Of a stretch of 31,399 nt of DNA, positions 7,519 through 15,830 are shown piece by piece. The stretch lies in NCBI GenBank assembly GCA_964623885.1, contig CAZUVM010000163.1:1-31399 (forward strand). The letters are read 5' to 3'. Positions within the stretch are counted from its first letter, which is position 1, and each line of letters starts with the position of its first letter. Source of the DNA: CAZUVM01 sp964623885 (GTDB lineage: Bacteria; Verrucomicrobiota; Verrucomicrobiia; Limisphaerales; UBA8199). Position numbers and translations under genes: made by a program. A model generated the notes under the pieces. The model was not told the DNA's origin. It made no database searches and saw only the letters and a list, made by a program, of their open reading frames with translations.

Positions 7519-7570
7519 ATTCCTCGTCCTCCTCCTCGTTCTCGTTCTCCTCCTCGTCCTCGACCCACGT
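7519..7570. repeat. CTC/CTCGTC pyrimidine-rich tract
   Basis: A run of TCCTCGTC, CTC and CTCGTT units with almost no purine other than G in every third to sixth position on the plus strand. A similar tract occurs at 15147-15182, so it is probably a dispersed low-complexity repeat and not a coding segment. It begins just after the MBL-fold gene stop. Confidence 0.75.
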
Positions 7571-7593
7571 TTCTCCAGACCCATTTCGCTTCT

Positions 7594-7624
7594 CCCTCTC
7601 CCCTCGGGCGACGGCAGGGGTGAG
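7594..7624. repeat. Imperfect CTCTCCCCT/AGGGGTGAG hairpin
   Basis: The stem pairs CCCCT at 7600-7604 with AGGGG at 7616-7620 and continues past a T-T mismatch with CTC/GAG. It looks like a diverged copy of the CCCTCTCCCC...GGGGAGAGGG element that sits inside glnE at 12292-12318. Confidence 0.6.
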
Positions 7625-7712
7625 CGGAATTTCTTTTTCGCCTTTTCCGGTGCAGGGAAAGGAAGCTGTGCATTTCTGCAGCTACGAAATTGTTTAAACC
7701 GCTGCCTAACGA

Positions 7713-7730
7713 ATTCGCGTTTATTCGCGT
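7713..7730. repeat. ATTCGCGT direct repeat
   Basis: Two copies of ATTCGCGT (7713-7720 and 7723-7730) followed by CCATTAGAGGTTAGAA. I recall similar phrases between genes in many bacterial genomes; the origin is unknown. It lies directly upstream of the RNA methyltransferase gene. Confidence 0.45.
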
Positions 7731-7765
7731 CCATTAGAGGTTAGAATTCTCTGCGTGTTCTCCCC

Positions 7766-8596
7766 ATGCTCCATGTCTTAAACATATATTCCTTCGACCG
7801 GCCCGATCTGCAGCCGTATCGCACCATGCGGCGGCAACACGAGCATCGAGAGCAGGGAATCTTTGTCGCCGAAGGTGAAAAGGTTGTGCGGCGCTTACTG
7901 GAGAGCCGGCTCACCGTCGTCTCCGTCCTCCTCCCTGAGAAATGGATGCGCGAGTTGACCCCGCTTTTAGAAGCGAGGCCGGAGGATGTGGCCGTATTCG
8001 TGGCTGAAAAAGCCCTCTTGGAAACGCTGACCGGGTTTTCGATGTACCAAGGATTGTTGGCGGTCGGAAAAGTTCCGATGCCGGAAACCATTGAATCGAT
8101 TTTGGCGCGCAGCGCTCGCCCGTGGTTGCTCGCGGCCGCCGAAGGTCTTTCCAGCGCGGAAAACCTGGGGCTGCTGGTTCGGAACTGCGCCGCGTTCGGT
8201 GTTCACGCTCTGTTGGTTGGCGAAACCTGCACCAGCCCGTTTCTGCGCCGCGCGGTGCGGAGCTCGATGGGTACGGTTTTCCAATTGCCCATTATCGAGA
8301 CCGCTGGCCTTGCCGTCACCCTCCGTCAATTGCAGGCCTCCGGGGTGCGGTGCGTAGCCGCGCATCCGCATGCGACCGGCCGCGCTTTGTCCCAGGCCGA
8401 CTTCCTTACGGACAGCCTGATCGTCTTCGGTAGTGAAGGGTTCGGCATCTCCGCTCCCATTCTGCAGGAGTGCGATGACGCCGTCGCCATCCCCATGGCC
8501 CCTGGAGTCGATTCCCTCAACGTCGGCAGCGCCGCCGCCGTGTTCCTCTACGAAGTTCAGCGACAGCGCTTCCGGCGCTGCGAAAGGGCAACCTGA
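7766..8596 (+). CDS. SpoU/TrmH-family RNA 2'-O-methyltransferase
   Basis: A 276-residue SPOUT-class methyltransferase that should 2'-O-methylate tRNA or rRNA using S-adenosylmethionine through the trefoil knot. The N-terminal part (about 1-110) has the substrate-binding domain pattern (GIFVAEGEKVVRRLLES). The three knot motifs follow: LSSAENLGLLVRNCAAFGV near 130-148, IVFGSEGFG near 218-226, and DSLNVGSAAAVFLYE near 251-265. The exact target nucleotide cannot be read from sequence. The gene ends 10 bases before the convergent M1 peptidase gene. Confidence 0.9.
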   Translation: MLHVLNIYSFDRPDLQPYRTMRRQHEHREQGIFVAEGEKVVRRLLESRLTVVSVLLPEKWMRELTPLLEARPEDVAVFVAEKALLETLTGFSMYQGLLAVGKVPMPETIESILARSARPWLLAAAEGLSSAENLGLLVRNCAAFGVHALLVGETCTSPFLRRAVRSSMGTVFQLPIIETAGLAVTLRQLQASGVRCVAAHPHATGRALSQADFLTDSLIVFGSEGFGISAPILQECDDAVAIPMAPGVDSLNVGSAAAVFLYEVQRQRFRRCERAT

Positions 8597-8606
8597 CTTA
8601 ATCCAC

Positions 8607-10871
8607 TCAACGCACGCGGATGATGCGCTGGATGTGAACGGGAGGAGTCAAACGCTGTCCGCTAGAAGGTGAGTCGTGAATGTTGCGCACGATGCCTATG
8701 CCTTCGACCACATGGCCAAAGGCGGCGAAGCCCTGGCCGTCGGGATTGCGTTTCCCGCCGAAATCCAATTCCGCCTGGTCGCCAACGCAGATGGAAAAGC
8801 TGCTGGTCGCCGTATCTGGGCCATCGCGGGCCATGCTGAGCGTGCCGTCGCGATGGCGCAAGCCCGTGTCCCGGGTCCGTTCCAGCTTGATCGGCGCATA
8901 GCTCTCGGCCTCGCGTGTCGGCGCTGCCTCGGCTTGAATCACCTGAATCTTCACCGCGTTGGTCGGCTGATTAGAAGAGGTGACAGTGCGGAAGAAGGAG
9001 CCGCCGTCGTAGAATCGGTTTTCGGCGTAGCGCAGGAAATTGCTGACGGTGATGGGGGCAAGATCAGCATCGAGTTCGGCGATGATATTGCCCAAATCGG
9101 TTTCGATCCGGACGCGCGGTTTTGCGGCCGCGCCTAGCGTGCGCGCCGCAAACACGTCGGCTACCGTCCGGCGCGGATCGAGATAGGACCAGCGCAGCCG
9201 CGTGTTTACGTAAAATAAATCGTCAGCCACCTTGAAGTCCTCCGGTGCGATGCCATTCAGTTTGGTCGTTTGCCAATCGATCGTTGGCGTAATGAATTCA
9301 TATTTGCCCGGCGCGGTGGTGACCTTGATGGGCATCCGGAAATTGTCCACATCCGCTTCCCAGCGATAGCGGGCGGTGATGGAGTCGTCTTCCTTGGTCG
9401 TTTGAACCGCCAGTGTGGGAATGTTGGCGTGACGGAAGTACTGGTCGAAGAAATAAGAAAGATCGCGGCCGGCTCTTTCGTTGATGAACGCGAACACTTC
9501 ATCCGCGGATGCGTTCTGGTATCTGAATTTGTCCTGCAGTCCGCGCAGGATGGAAATCCACAGCGAATCATTGTCCAGCGCGCTGCGCAACGTGTTGAGG
9601 ATGAGTTGGCCCTTGTCGTACATATCACCGGCGCTCCGTTGGTAACGGCCATATTGGCCGATGATCGGGCGGTCGTTGCGCACGTTACCTTTCTTGCCGT
9701 TGATATATTTGATGGCTTCGGCGTGACCATATTGGTCTTCGACAAAGAGGGACTCGGCGTAAGCGCCAAAGCTTTCGTGAATCCACATGTCGGCGATGTC
9801 CTTCATCGTCACGCTGTTGCCCCACCATTCATGCGCCGATTCGTGGATAATGATGAAATCGAACTTCAATCCGACGGCCGACGAAGAGCGCCCGCGATAG
9901 CCGCCCAGGTAATGATTCCCGTAGGCGACACAGCTCTGATGCTCCATGCCGGTATGCGGACACTCTACCAGTTTGTAGCCGTCGCTGTAGAAGGGGTACT
10001 TGCCGAAATACTTTTCGAACACCGCCAACATGGTTTTGGCCTGCTGGAATTGCACTTTGGCTTTCTCCACGTTTTTCGGGAGCACGTAATAATCGAGCGT
10101 GAGTTTTTCGCCGTCGGCGCTGACGTATTCGTCGCTGAAGTGCGCATATTTGCCGATGTTGAAGGTGACGCAGTAATTATCAATCGGATGGCCGACGAAC
10201 CAGTCGTAGCGGACCCAGCCATCGGGGAGAACCGTGCGCGCCTGGAAACGCCCGTTGGAAATCTCATCCAGGCCCGGCGGGACAGTGATGCTGATGGTCA
10301 TGGTGTCGGGTTTGGCCGACGCGTGGTCTTTGTTGGGCCACCAGATGCTGGCCCCGGTCTCGGGGCAGGTAACGACCACCCAGGGATTGCCTTCGTCATC
10401 ATGGTCCCAACTGATGCCGCCGTCCCAGGGAGGACGCCGCGCAGCGGTGGGCACACCGGAATAAAAGATCGTCACCGAATGGGTGGTTTGCTCGCGCGCG
10501 GTTTCGGGAAGCTCGACAAACACAGCGTTCAGTTCGCGCGTGAATCGCGCGGTCGCCCCGTCATCGAACACAATTTTGCTGATGGGCAAATTGCTCCACA
10601 GATCCACCTGCATGGTTGTGAAGGGGTTTACGGTTTTGAACGTGATTTTGTTTGAGCCGCTGATCGACTTTGTCCCCGGGTCAATGCGCACGTCGAGATG
10701 GTAGGACGCGACTTTGTAGCAGGTTCGTTCGGGGGTGAGGGCGCCTTTGAGAATCTCGCCGCGCGTAGGCGGGGCGCTAGTGGTCTGGCCAAAAGAGCAT
10801 AGGCAACAGGCGGCAAAAGTGAGGATCAACCACAGATTCCTTGGTGCAGTCGAAGGGGGCATGTTTTGCAT
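8607..10871 (-). CDS. M1 aminopeptidase fused to a cyclophilin domain
   Basis: A 754-residue exported protein. A hydrophobic signal segment (LWLILTFAACCLCSFG, about 13-28; FAAC could serve as a lipobox) is followed by an M1-type metallopeptidase. The zinc site is H343-E344-x2-H347 with Glu366 exactly 18 residues on, the GxMEN-like loop is GMEHQS (308-313), and the likely catalytic Tyr is Y418 in MYDKGQ. From about residue 586 to the end is a cyclophilin-type peptidyl-prolyl isomerase (TDLGNIIAELD, YDGGSFFRTV, GTLSMARDGPDTATSSF, FAAFGHVVEG). The start at 10871 is chosen because it places the signal peptide at the N-terminus and has AAGGAAA upstream; the frame stays open to 10970. The fusion would couple peptide trimming with proline isomerisation outside the cytoplasm, which is inference. 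Confidence 0.9.
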   Translation of the reverse strand: MQNMPPSTAPRNLWLILTFAACCLCSFGQTTSAPPTRGEILKGALTPERTCYKVASYHLDVRIDPGTKSISGSNKITFKTVNPFTTMQVDLWSNLPISKIVFDDGATARFTRELNAVFVELPETAREQTTHSVTIFYSGVPTAARRPPWDGGISWDHDDEGNPWVVVTCPETGASIWWPNKDHASAKPDTMTISITVPPGLDEISNGRFQARTVLPDGWVRYDWFVGHPIDNYCVTFNIGKYAHFSDEYVSADGEKLTLDYYVLPKNVEKAKVQFQQAKTMLAVFEKYFGKYPFYSDGYKLVECPHTGMEHQSCVAYGNHYLGGYRGRSSSAVGLKFDFIIIHESAHEWWGNSVTMKDIADMWIHESFGAYAESLFVEDQYGHAEAIKYINGKKGNVRNDRPIIGQYGRYQRSAGDMYDKGQLILNTLRSALDNDSLWISILRGLQDKFRYQNASADEVFAFINERAGRDLSYFFDQYFRHANIPTLAVQTTKEDDSITARYRWEADVDNFRMPIKVTTAPGKYEFITPTIDWQTTKLNGIAPEDFKVADDLFYVNTRLRWSYLDPRRTVADVFAARTLGAAAKPRVRIETDLGNIIAELDADLAPITVSNFLRYAENRFYDGGSFFRTVTSSNQPTNAVKIQVIQAEAAPTREAESYAPIKLERTRDTGLRHRDGTLSMARDGPDTATSSFSICVGDQAELDFGGKRNPDGQGFAAFGHVVEGIGIVRNIHDSPSSGQRLTPPVHIQRIIRVR

Positions 10872-10969
10872 TGAAATTGGTATTTCCTTTCCTGTCAAAG
10901 TGAATTGACTGGGCTCAGCGCAGCAGCATTTCCTACTCAGCTTGAGGCGTGAGGCACGATTTTTGGACA

Positions 10970-13900
10970 CTAACTCTTCTCAAATACGGTTTGATACACC
11001 TCACGCACGCTCTTCCGCCATTGTGCAATGGCCTCGCGAAAGGCCTCCACCGAAGCAAATCCACACCGAACAGACACCCGGAAATACGGGGCCGGTTCGT
11101 CGGGCAGCACGCTTTCCCCTTCGTAGCTCCAGCGACGCAGAATGCCTTCGACACGCCGCAGCCGGCGGTAATTCTCCACCAGGACATCGGCACCGGGCAA
11201 AACGCCCGCTTTGCGAGCCCGCTCGAGCGCGCGCAACGTGTTCGCTTCCTGCCACCCGTGTTCCATGCACAATGCCTGCGCTATGAATTCCGCGTCCATA
11301 AGACCACCGCTCCCGGTCTTGATCGCCAGGTCGTTTTTGCCGCGCGGAGTTCGCTCATGCTCGATGCGCATACGCATGTGGTGGATGCGGCTTTTCCAAT
11401 CAGCCGCGTAACCCGCCAGCGGCAGACTTGGTTTGGCGAAGTTCGTCAACACCGCAGCTAGTTTCTGAAATTCTTCGCCGACCTTCACGTCGCCTGCGAT
11501 GGGTCGTGTTCGAGTCAGGGTCTGTATTTCCCATAACTGCGCCCGGTGCCGATAATAATCGTGATACGCCAACAGCGTGTTGACCAGCAGCCCTTTTTCG
11601 CCATCCGGTCGCAGCCGGGCGTCCATGTGAAACACCAGGCCTTGCTCGGTCCGCGTCGAGATCAGGTCCATTACCTCAACCGCCAATCGCGAAAGCTTCG
11701 ACAGGTTTTTAGTCTTGGAATCGCAGACAAAAACGATGTCCAAATCTGACCCGTAATCAATCTCCGCTCCGCCGAGTTTGCCCAAGCCGATAATCGTGAA
11801 CGGTGGCGATTTCAGCTTGTGCCGGCGCATTATCACTTCCAGCGCGTAGCGCAAGCAAGCATCCGCGAGCGCCGAAAGCTCGGTCAGATACTGCTCGAAA
11901 TCGGCCAGCCCAAGAATGTCCCGCAAACCAATCCGCATGAGCTCAGCCTGGTGATATTGGCGCAACCAAAGGTGCTGGTCGGCATCACGCAGTCCATGAC
12001 GTAAGTCACGCAGCGTCTCCTCGGCGGATTTGCGCTGGCGGAGCCGGCCGCTAGTGACCAGTTCGTCCACCAGGTCGGGCGTGCGAATCGCCAGTTCTGC
12101 GAGAAATTCCGAACGATCGAATAAAAGCAGCAGCAATTCGAAAATGCCGGGGTTGCTGTCCCACAATTCAAACAGCGTTGCTCGCGCGCCGTAAGCGTTG
12201 ATGAAACTGTCGAGGCGGGTGACGACGCGGTCGGGGTCTGAGAGCGGGGCCTTGGCGTCGACGCTGGAAACAACGGACCCCTCACCCCTGGCCCTCTCCC
12301 CTTCGGAAGGGGAGAGGGAGGAGACACAGCGGCTGCTGCTCTTGGTGCATTCCGAAGATTGGTTCGAGCATAGAGCGAACAATCGCGGCAGGAGCTGATA
12401 CGCCAATTCCCGCGTGCGCGGTGAGATATGGACGTAACCTGGCCCTTCCACAAATTCCCGCAAAACTCGAAATGCCTTGTCGGCGTCTTTGAAAGAGTGC
12501 TGCAGCAGCAGCGCTTTCCATTCTGCCTCCGCTCCGTCGAACTCGCGCGGATGCGGCGAGGCCGACTGCCCCGATGGCACCTCGCTCCTGAGCAAGGTTT
12601 CGAACAGGCCACGCACACCGCCCATATGGTTCGCCAGCGCTATGTCGAAAGCCCCCATGACGGGAAATCCCATGAGGCGAGCGAGGCGCTCGCGCGCCGA
12701 GCGCTCCGACGGCACCGTATGGGTCTGGCGGTTATCTTCCATCTGTACGCGATGCTCAACGTCGCGCAGGAAACAATAGGAGACGTGCAGCGCCTTTGCG
12801 GCTTCAGCCTGCAGTCGTTCGTATTGCACGAGCTTGTCGAGGACCGGCAGGGTTTGCGCACCCTGCAGGAACGGTTGGCGTCCTGCGTGCAACAGTTGCA
12901 GCGATTGGACGATGAATTCGACTTCGCGAATGCCACCACGCCCGAGCTTGACGTTGCGCTCCAGTTCGCCCGCCCGAACCACTTCGTTTTCGATGCGATC
13001 TTTCATCGTGCCTATTTCGCGCAAGACGCTTTCATTGATCGAACGCGGATAGCGGAACGGCTGAATCAATTCCAGAAATTCCGCCGCCAACGTTTGGTCG
13101 CCGGCGACACCGCGCGCCTTGATCAACATCATGCGTTCCCAGGTTTGGCCCCACTGGGCGTAATAGTTTTCAAAGCTCGCCAGCGCCCGGCTAAGCGGGC
13201 CGACGTTGCCTTCCGGGCGCAGCCGCAAATCAATCCGATAAAGTGTGCCTTCGGGCGCCATCCGAGTGACTTCGGCAATGAAGGCTTCCGCCAACCGATT
13301 GAAGAATTGATGATTCTTGAGGACCGGGCGGGGCAGGGGAGTTGTGCCGGACGTGTGCCGTTTCGAGGCAGTGGAGCGTTTTGATGGGGTCTCTCCCTTC
13401 TCTGGCTGCCGCCCCAGCGTTTGCGGCGGCTCCCGATAGACTTCGCCCTCGTCGCTGTATGCGAAGATCACGTCGACATCGGAGCTGTAATTGAGTTCCT
13501 GGCCGCCTAGTTTGCCCAGGCCGATTACACAACCAACAGTCGCCTGCCAATGACCGGACGCGTCCAGGTGATAGGGTTGGCCGTAGCGCTGCGCCAGTTG
13601 TTGCCAGCACAGATCCCACACCGCCTCCAGGCACACGTCGGCAAGATCCGACAACTCCTGGATGATTTCCGACGTTTTGCCCAGGCGCGCCAAATCGCGC
13701 GCCCCTACGCGCAGCAATTCGCGATTTTTGAACTCGCGCAACCTGGCCATTGCCGTCGCGTGGTCTCCCGCTTCGAGCAACAGCCGAAAATGCTGCTGCA
13801 ATTCGTGGCTGAATCCCTGCTTGCGGCGCGCGAATCGCAGCGCTTCCGGTTCGAGCACGCTCAACCAGTCTGGATGCCGCACCAGGGCGTTGCTCAATGC

Positions 13901-14062
13901 CTGTGACCCGCTGAACAGCGCGGCAAGGATCCGTGCCGAGACGTCGTTAAATCTCTGCAGCTTAGCCTTCGCGTCAGTTGCCGCCAGCAGATCGAGGAAA
14001 TGACTGGCCCGCTCTGGAACAGCGCACGCTTTTAGGGCTTTTGTCCAAACCGCGTTCTTCAC
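10970..14062 (-). CDS. glnE: Glutamine synthetase adenylyltransferase/deadenylylase
   Basis: A 1030-residue bifunctional enzyme that adenylylates and deadenylylates glutamine synthetase in response to PII and glutamine. Both nucleotidyltransferase halves are visible: the N-terminal deadenylylase site GLGKLGGQELNYSSDVDVIF (181-200) and the C-terminal adenylylation site GLGKLGGAEIDYGSDLDIVF (759-778), each with a GxSD-x-D-like metal motif. Two lineage-specific insertions stand out: a basic stretch about 213-248 and a Ser-rich linker about 566-606, the latter encoded partly by a palindromic repeat. It starts with GTG, four bases after the GT2 stop, so the two genes are probably cotranscribed. 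The total length is somewhat above E. coli GlnE (about 946). Confidence 0.95.
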   Translation of the reverse strand: MKNAVWTKALKACAVPERASHFLDLLAATDAKAKLQRFNDVSARILAALFSGSQALSNALVRHPDWLSVLEPEALRFARRKQGFSHELQQHFRLLLEAGDHATAMARLREFKNRELLRVGARDLARLGKTSEIIQELSDLADVCLEAVWDLCWQQLAQRYGQPYHLDASGHWQATVGCVIGLGKLGGQELNYSSDVDVIFAYSDEGEVYREPPQTLGRQPEKGETPSKRSTASKRHTSGTTPLPRPVLKNHQFFNRLAEAFIAEVTRMAPEGTLYRIDLRLRPEGNVGPLSRALASFENYYAQWGQTWERMMLIKARGVAGDQTLAAEFLELIQPFRYPRSINESVLREIGTMKDRIENEVVRAGELERNVKLGRGGIREVEFIVQSLQLLHAGRQPFLQGAQTLPVLDKLVQYERLQAEAAKALHVSYCFLRDVEHRVQMEDNRQTHTVPSERSARERLARLMGFPVMGAFDIALANHMGGVRGLFETLLRSEVPSGQSASPHPREFDGAEAEWKALLLQHSFKDADKAFRVLREFVEGPGYVHISPRTRELAYQLLPRLFALCSNQSSECTKSSSRCVSSLSPSEGERARGEGSVVSSVDAKAPLSDPDRVVTRLDSFINAYGARATLFELWDSNPGIFELLLLLFDRSEFLAELAIRTPDLVDELVTSGRLRQRKSAEETLRDLRHGLRDADQHLWLRQYHQAELMRIGLRDILGLADFEQYLTELSALADACLRYALEVIMRRHKLKSPPFTIIGLGKLGGAEIDYGSDLDIVFVCDSKTKNLSKLSRLAVEVMDLISTRTEQGLVFHMDARLRPDGEKGLLVNTLLAYHDYYRHRAQLWEIQTLTRTRPIAGDVKVGEEFQKLAAVLTNFAKPSLPLAGYAADWKSRIHHMRMRIEHERTPRGKNDLAIKTGSGGLMDAEFIAQALCMEHGWQEANTLRALERARKAGVLPGADVLVENYRRLRRVEGILRRWSYEGESVLPDEPAPYFRVSVRCGFASVEAFREAIAQWRKSVREVYQTVFEKS
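12292..12318. repeat. Perfect 12-bp-stem palindrome inside glnE
   Basis: CCCTCTCCCCTT-CGG-AAGGGGAGAGGG, preceded by CCTCACCCCTGG. This is the style of the common intergenic element of the form CCTCACCCTGGCCCTCTCCC. It is translated in frame within glnE (about residues 582-591, LSPSEGER...) in the linker between the two catalytic halves, so the insertion has been tolerated. Confidence 0.85.
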
Positions 14063-14065
14063 AGA

Positions 14066-15049
14066 CTATTTGCCAACTCCTTCGATCGGGATTTTTTCCA
14101 GCACCACTTCCGCTGACGGCTGCGCGTGCGACGTGTCCAACTTCGTCAGGAACAGTCCCCGCCAGAAACCAAGTCCATAAAGCACGTGGCTGGCAAAGAT
14201 GAGTGGTATCGCTACGATGCTCCGGAACACGCCACCGACCTTCACCAGGAGCATTGCCTGGACCAGCAATGCAAATGCATAAAACGCGAGGGGTGCCAGC
14301 AGCAACGCTCCGATCCAGGAAATGAGGCACAGCGACAGCAGGTACAGGCAAAAGAGCGGGGGGACGAAGTTCAAAGCGGAACCCAACGTGGGGTGCACCC
14401 GGAACTGCTCGGCCCGGCCGCGGCCGTAAGTCAGAAGCATTTTGGCAAACGCCTTGAGTGACGAGCGTGGCCGGCGGTGGACCACAAACTCGGGGTCGTA
14501 AAACAGCTTGCCGCCCTTTTCCTGGAGTTGGTCCATGAGCGCGTTTTCTTCGTTCGGGTAAAGCGCTTCGTTGAACCCACCCAACGCCAGCATCGGGTCG
14601 CGCTTCGCTATTAGGTTGCAGAGGATGAGTTCCTTTTCGCTGCTCGGCCGGGCTTGCCCCACCGGCAAGTACCGAGCGCGGCTCGGGCCGAAGGCCAGCC
14701 AACTGCCGAGCACGAGCGCAAATAATCGTTCCAGTGGCGGAGCGTCGCCTGGACAGAGGTTGGGCCCGCCAACCATTTGAACCGCCGGTTCGCTAAACCA
14801 ACTGACCACGCGCTTCAGGTTGCCACGAGCGGGCACGGAATCGTCATCGAGAAAGTAGATCAGCTTGCCGCGCGCCGCGCGCATGGCCTGATTCCGCTGC
14901 GCTGATGGTTGACGGCCACGCGCGACAATGATTTCGAGCAAAGCAGGGGGATAGTCGAGCGCGCGGCTGGCCGACAAAGCCTTGACCTCCGTTTGGCCCG
15001 GCCTGGCGGCAATCACCACGGTGACGCTCGGCGGTTCTTCTACAGTCAC
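14066..15049 (-). CDS. Family 2 glycosyltransferase, membrane-anchored
   Basis: A 327-residue GT-A-fold transferase. VTVVIAARP opens the Rossmann-like half, and the metal-binding DDD is at residues 68-70 (YFLDDDSVPARG). The acceptor-side segment GGFNEALYPNEEN near 157-169 replaces the usual ED motif, and the C-terminal third holds about three transmembrane helices (about 226-250, 252-275, 280-305). It should transfer a sugar from a nucleotide donor to a lipid or polysaccharide acceptor at the membrane. It starts with GTG, with no strong ribosome-binding site seen. It heads the minus-strand run GT2-glnE-M1 peptidase. Donor and acceptor are not predictable. Confidence 0.85.
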   Translation of the reverse strand: MTVEEPPSVTVVIAARPGQTEVKALSASRALDYPPALLEIIVARGRQPSAQRNQAMRAARGKLIYFLDDDSVPARGNLKRVVSWFSEPAVQMVGGPNLCPGDAPPLERLFALVLGSWLAFGPSRARYLPVGQARPSSEKELILCNLIAKRDPMLALGGFNEALYPNEENALMDQLQEKGGKLFYDPEFVVHRRPRSSLKAFAKMLLTYGRGRAEQFRVHPTLGSALNFVPPLFCLYLLSLCLISWIGALLLAPLAFYAFALLVQAMLLVKVGGVFRSIVAIPLIFASHVLYGLGFWRGLFLTKLDTSHAQPSAEVVLEKIPIEGVGK

Positions 15050-15146
15050 CCGGCCAAGCTAAAAGCCACGGACGGGACTTCAAGGCGGAACTGGGTCGTG
15101 GAAACAATTGGTGCCCACGAAAAACGCGGGTCTTCGAGGTACGAAA

Positions 15147-15182
15147 GTCCTCCTCGTCGTCGTTCTTCGTCCTCGTCCTCGA
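15147..15182. repeat. Second CTC/CGTCCTC pyrimidine-rich tract
   Basis: TCC, TCCTCGTCGTCG and TTCGTCCTCGTCCTCG units like those at 7519-7570. It is followed at 15187-15200 by a perfect 14-bp palindrome CTTGCGATCGCAAG, which contains the octamer GCGATCGC. Neither looks coding. Confidence 0.7.
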
Positions 15183-15235
15183 TCAACTTGCGATCGCAAG
15201 AACGAAGCCGATGGGAGGGCCTGTTCAGTTTCCAT

Positions 15236-15262
15236 GGCAGCCGGGTTTGACACCCGACTGCC
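15236..15262. repeat. Hairpin GGCAGcCGGGT/ACCCGaCTGCC
   Basis: Two 5-bp stem segments separated by a C-A mismatch, with the 5-nt loop TTGAC. It lies 29 bases downstream of the small minus-strand gene. With no T run it is a weak terminator candidate, and it may equally be another diverged palindromic repeat unit. Confidence 0.5.
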
Positions 15263-15290
15263 ACCTTCGGAATTTGGCTGTTGGGCAGAC

Positions 15291-15623
15291 TTAGTCCCGG
15301 GAGTGCTTGTGTGATTTCTGACGCTTGGCCATCTCCTGTTTCGAGGGATGATAATCGAAGTCACCGAGGGGCCGGGTGAAAGTAGCTCGGGCGGGCTTCA
15401 AAACCAGGGCTTCGGCGCTGGAATGCACGCTGTGTGATGTAGCCGCCACGGGCAGGCTTACCAAAAATACCGCGCTGCCCACGATGGTCGCGGCGAAACA
15501 GAGCGGACGCCCAAACACAGCGTCACAACCCACGGCAGCCATATCGGTCTCGCGGGCGTTGGCGGTTTTCGTGGCGAGCACGAGGGTCGCTGTGACACAA
15601 ACCAGAGTTAACAATTTTCGCAT
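15291..15623 (-). CDS. Small exported membrane-associated protein
   Basis: A 110-residue protein with a clear signal peptide (MRKLLTLVCVTATLVLATKTANA), then a hydrophobic stretch AATIVGSAVFLVSLPVAA that should form one transmembrane helix. A conserved-looking segment follows (SVHSSAEALVLKPARATFTRPLGDF) and a basic His/Lys-rich tail (PSKQEMAKRQKSHKHSRD). I recall similar small proteins with the KPARxTFTRPLGDF ending, without known function. AGGAGAAAGAAGT directly before the ATG is one of the best ribosome-binding sites in the window, and a good promoter lies upstream, which argues for a genuine, expressed gene. Confidence 0.75.
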   Translation of the reverse strand: MRKLLTLVCVTATLVLATKTANARETDMAAVGCDAVFGRPLCFAATIVGSAVFLVSLPVAATSHSVHSSAEALVLKPARATFTRPLGDFDYHPSKQEMAKRQKSHKHSRD

Positions 15624-15681
15624 ACTTCTTTCTCCTATTGGTTCTGGTTCCTTTGGCGGCGGTCGTACGGCGTGAAAATCG

Positions 15682-15709
15682 CCTATAGTCGCACGATTTC
15701 AAATGACAA
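15682..15709 (-). promoter_or_regulatory. Predicted sigma-70 promoter for the small exported protein
   Basis: On the minus strand: -35 TTGTCA (15709-15704), 16-bp spacer, -10 TATAGG (15687-15682). This would give a leader of about 50 bases ahead of the AGGAGAAAG ribosome-binding site. The -35 matches five of six consensus bases and the -10 four of six. Confidence 0.5.
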
Positions 15710-15830
15710 ACTTGGTCGGGTCTTTACCCCATGATTGATTTTCACTGACTTGGGCCGCACATTCATGCGGTTGTGAGTCGCGCGCAGGGTATGCGAAAAC
15801 GGGGGCGTGAGCGCCCGACTTGCCGATGAC

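Noticed and set aside
9270..10655. Long open frame on the plus strand opposite the M1-cyclophilin gene
   Set aside because: It is antisense to a clearly conserved enzyme, and its translation shows no domain. High-GC codon structure explains the openness.
12292..12318. Intrinsic terminator within glnE
   Set aside because: The hairpin is strong, but there is no T run on either strand and it lies in the middle of a conserved reading frame.
12428..13384. Open frame on the plus strand inside glnE
   Set aside because: It is antisense to a well-conserved part of GlnE and has no recognisable feature.
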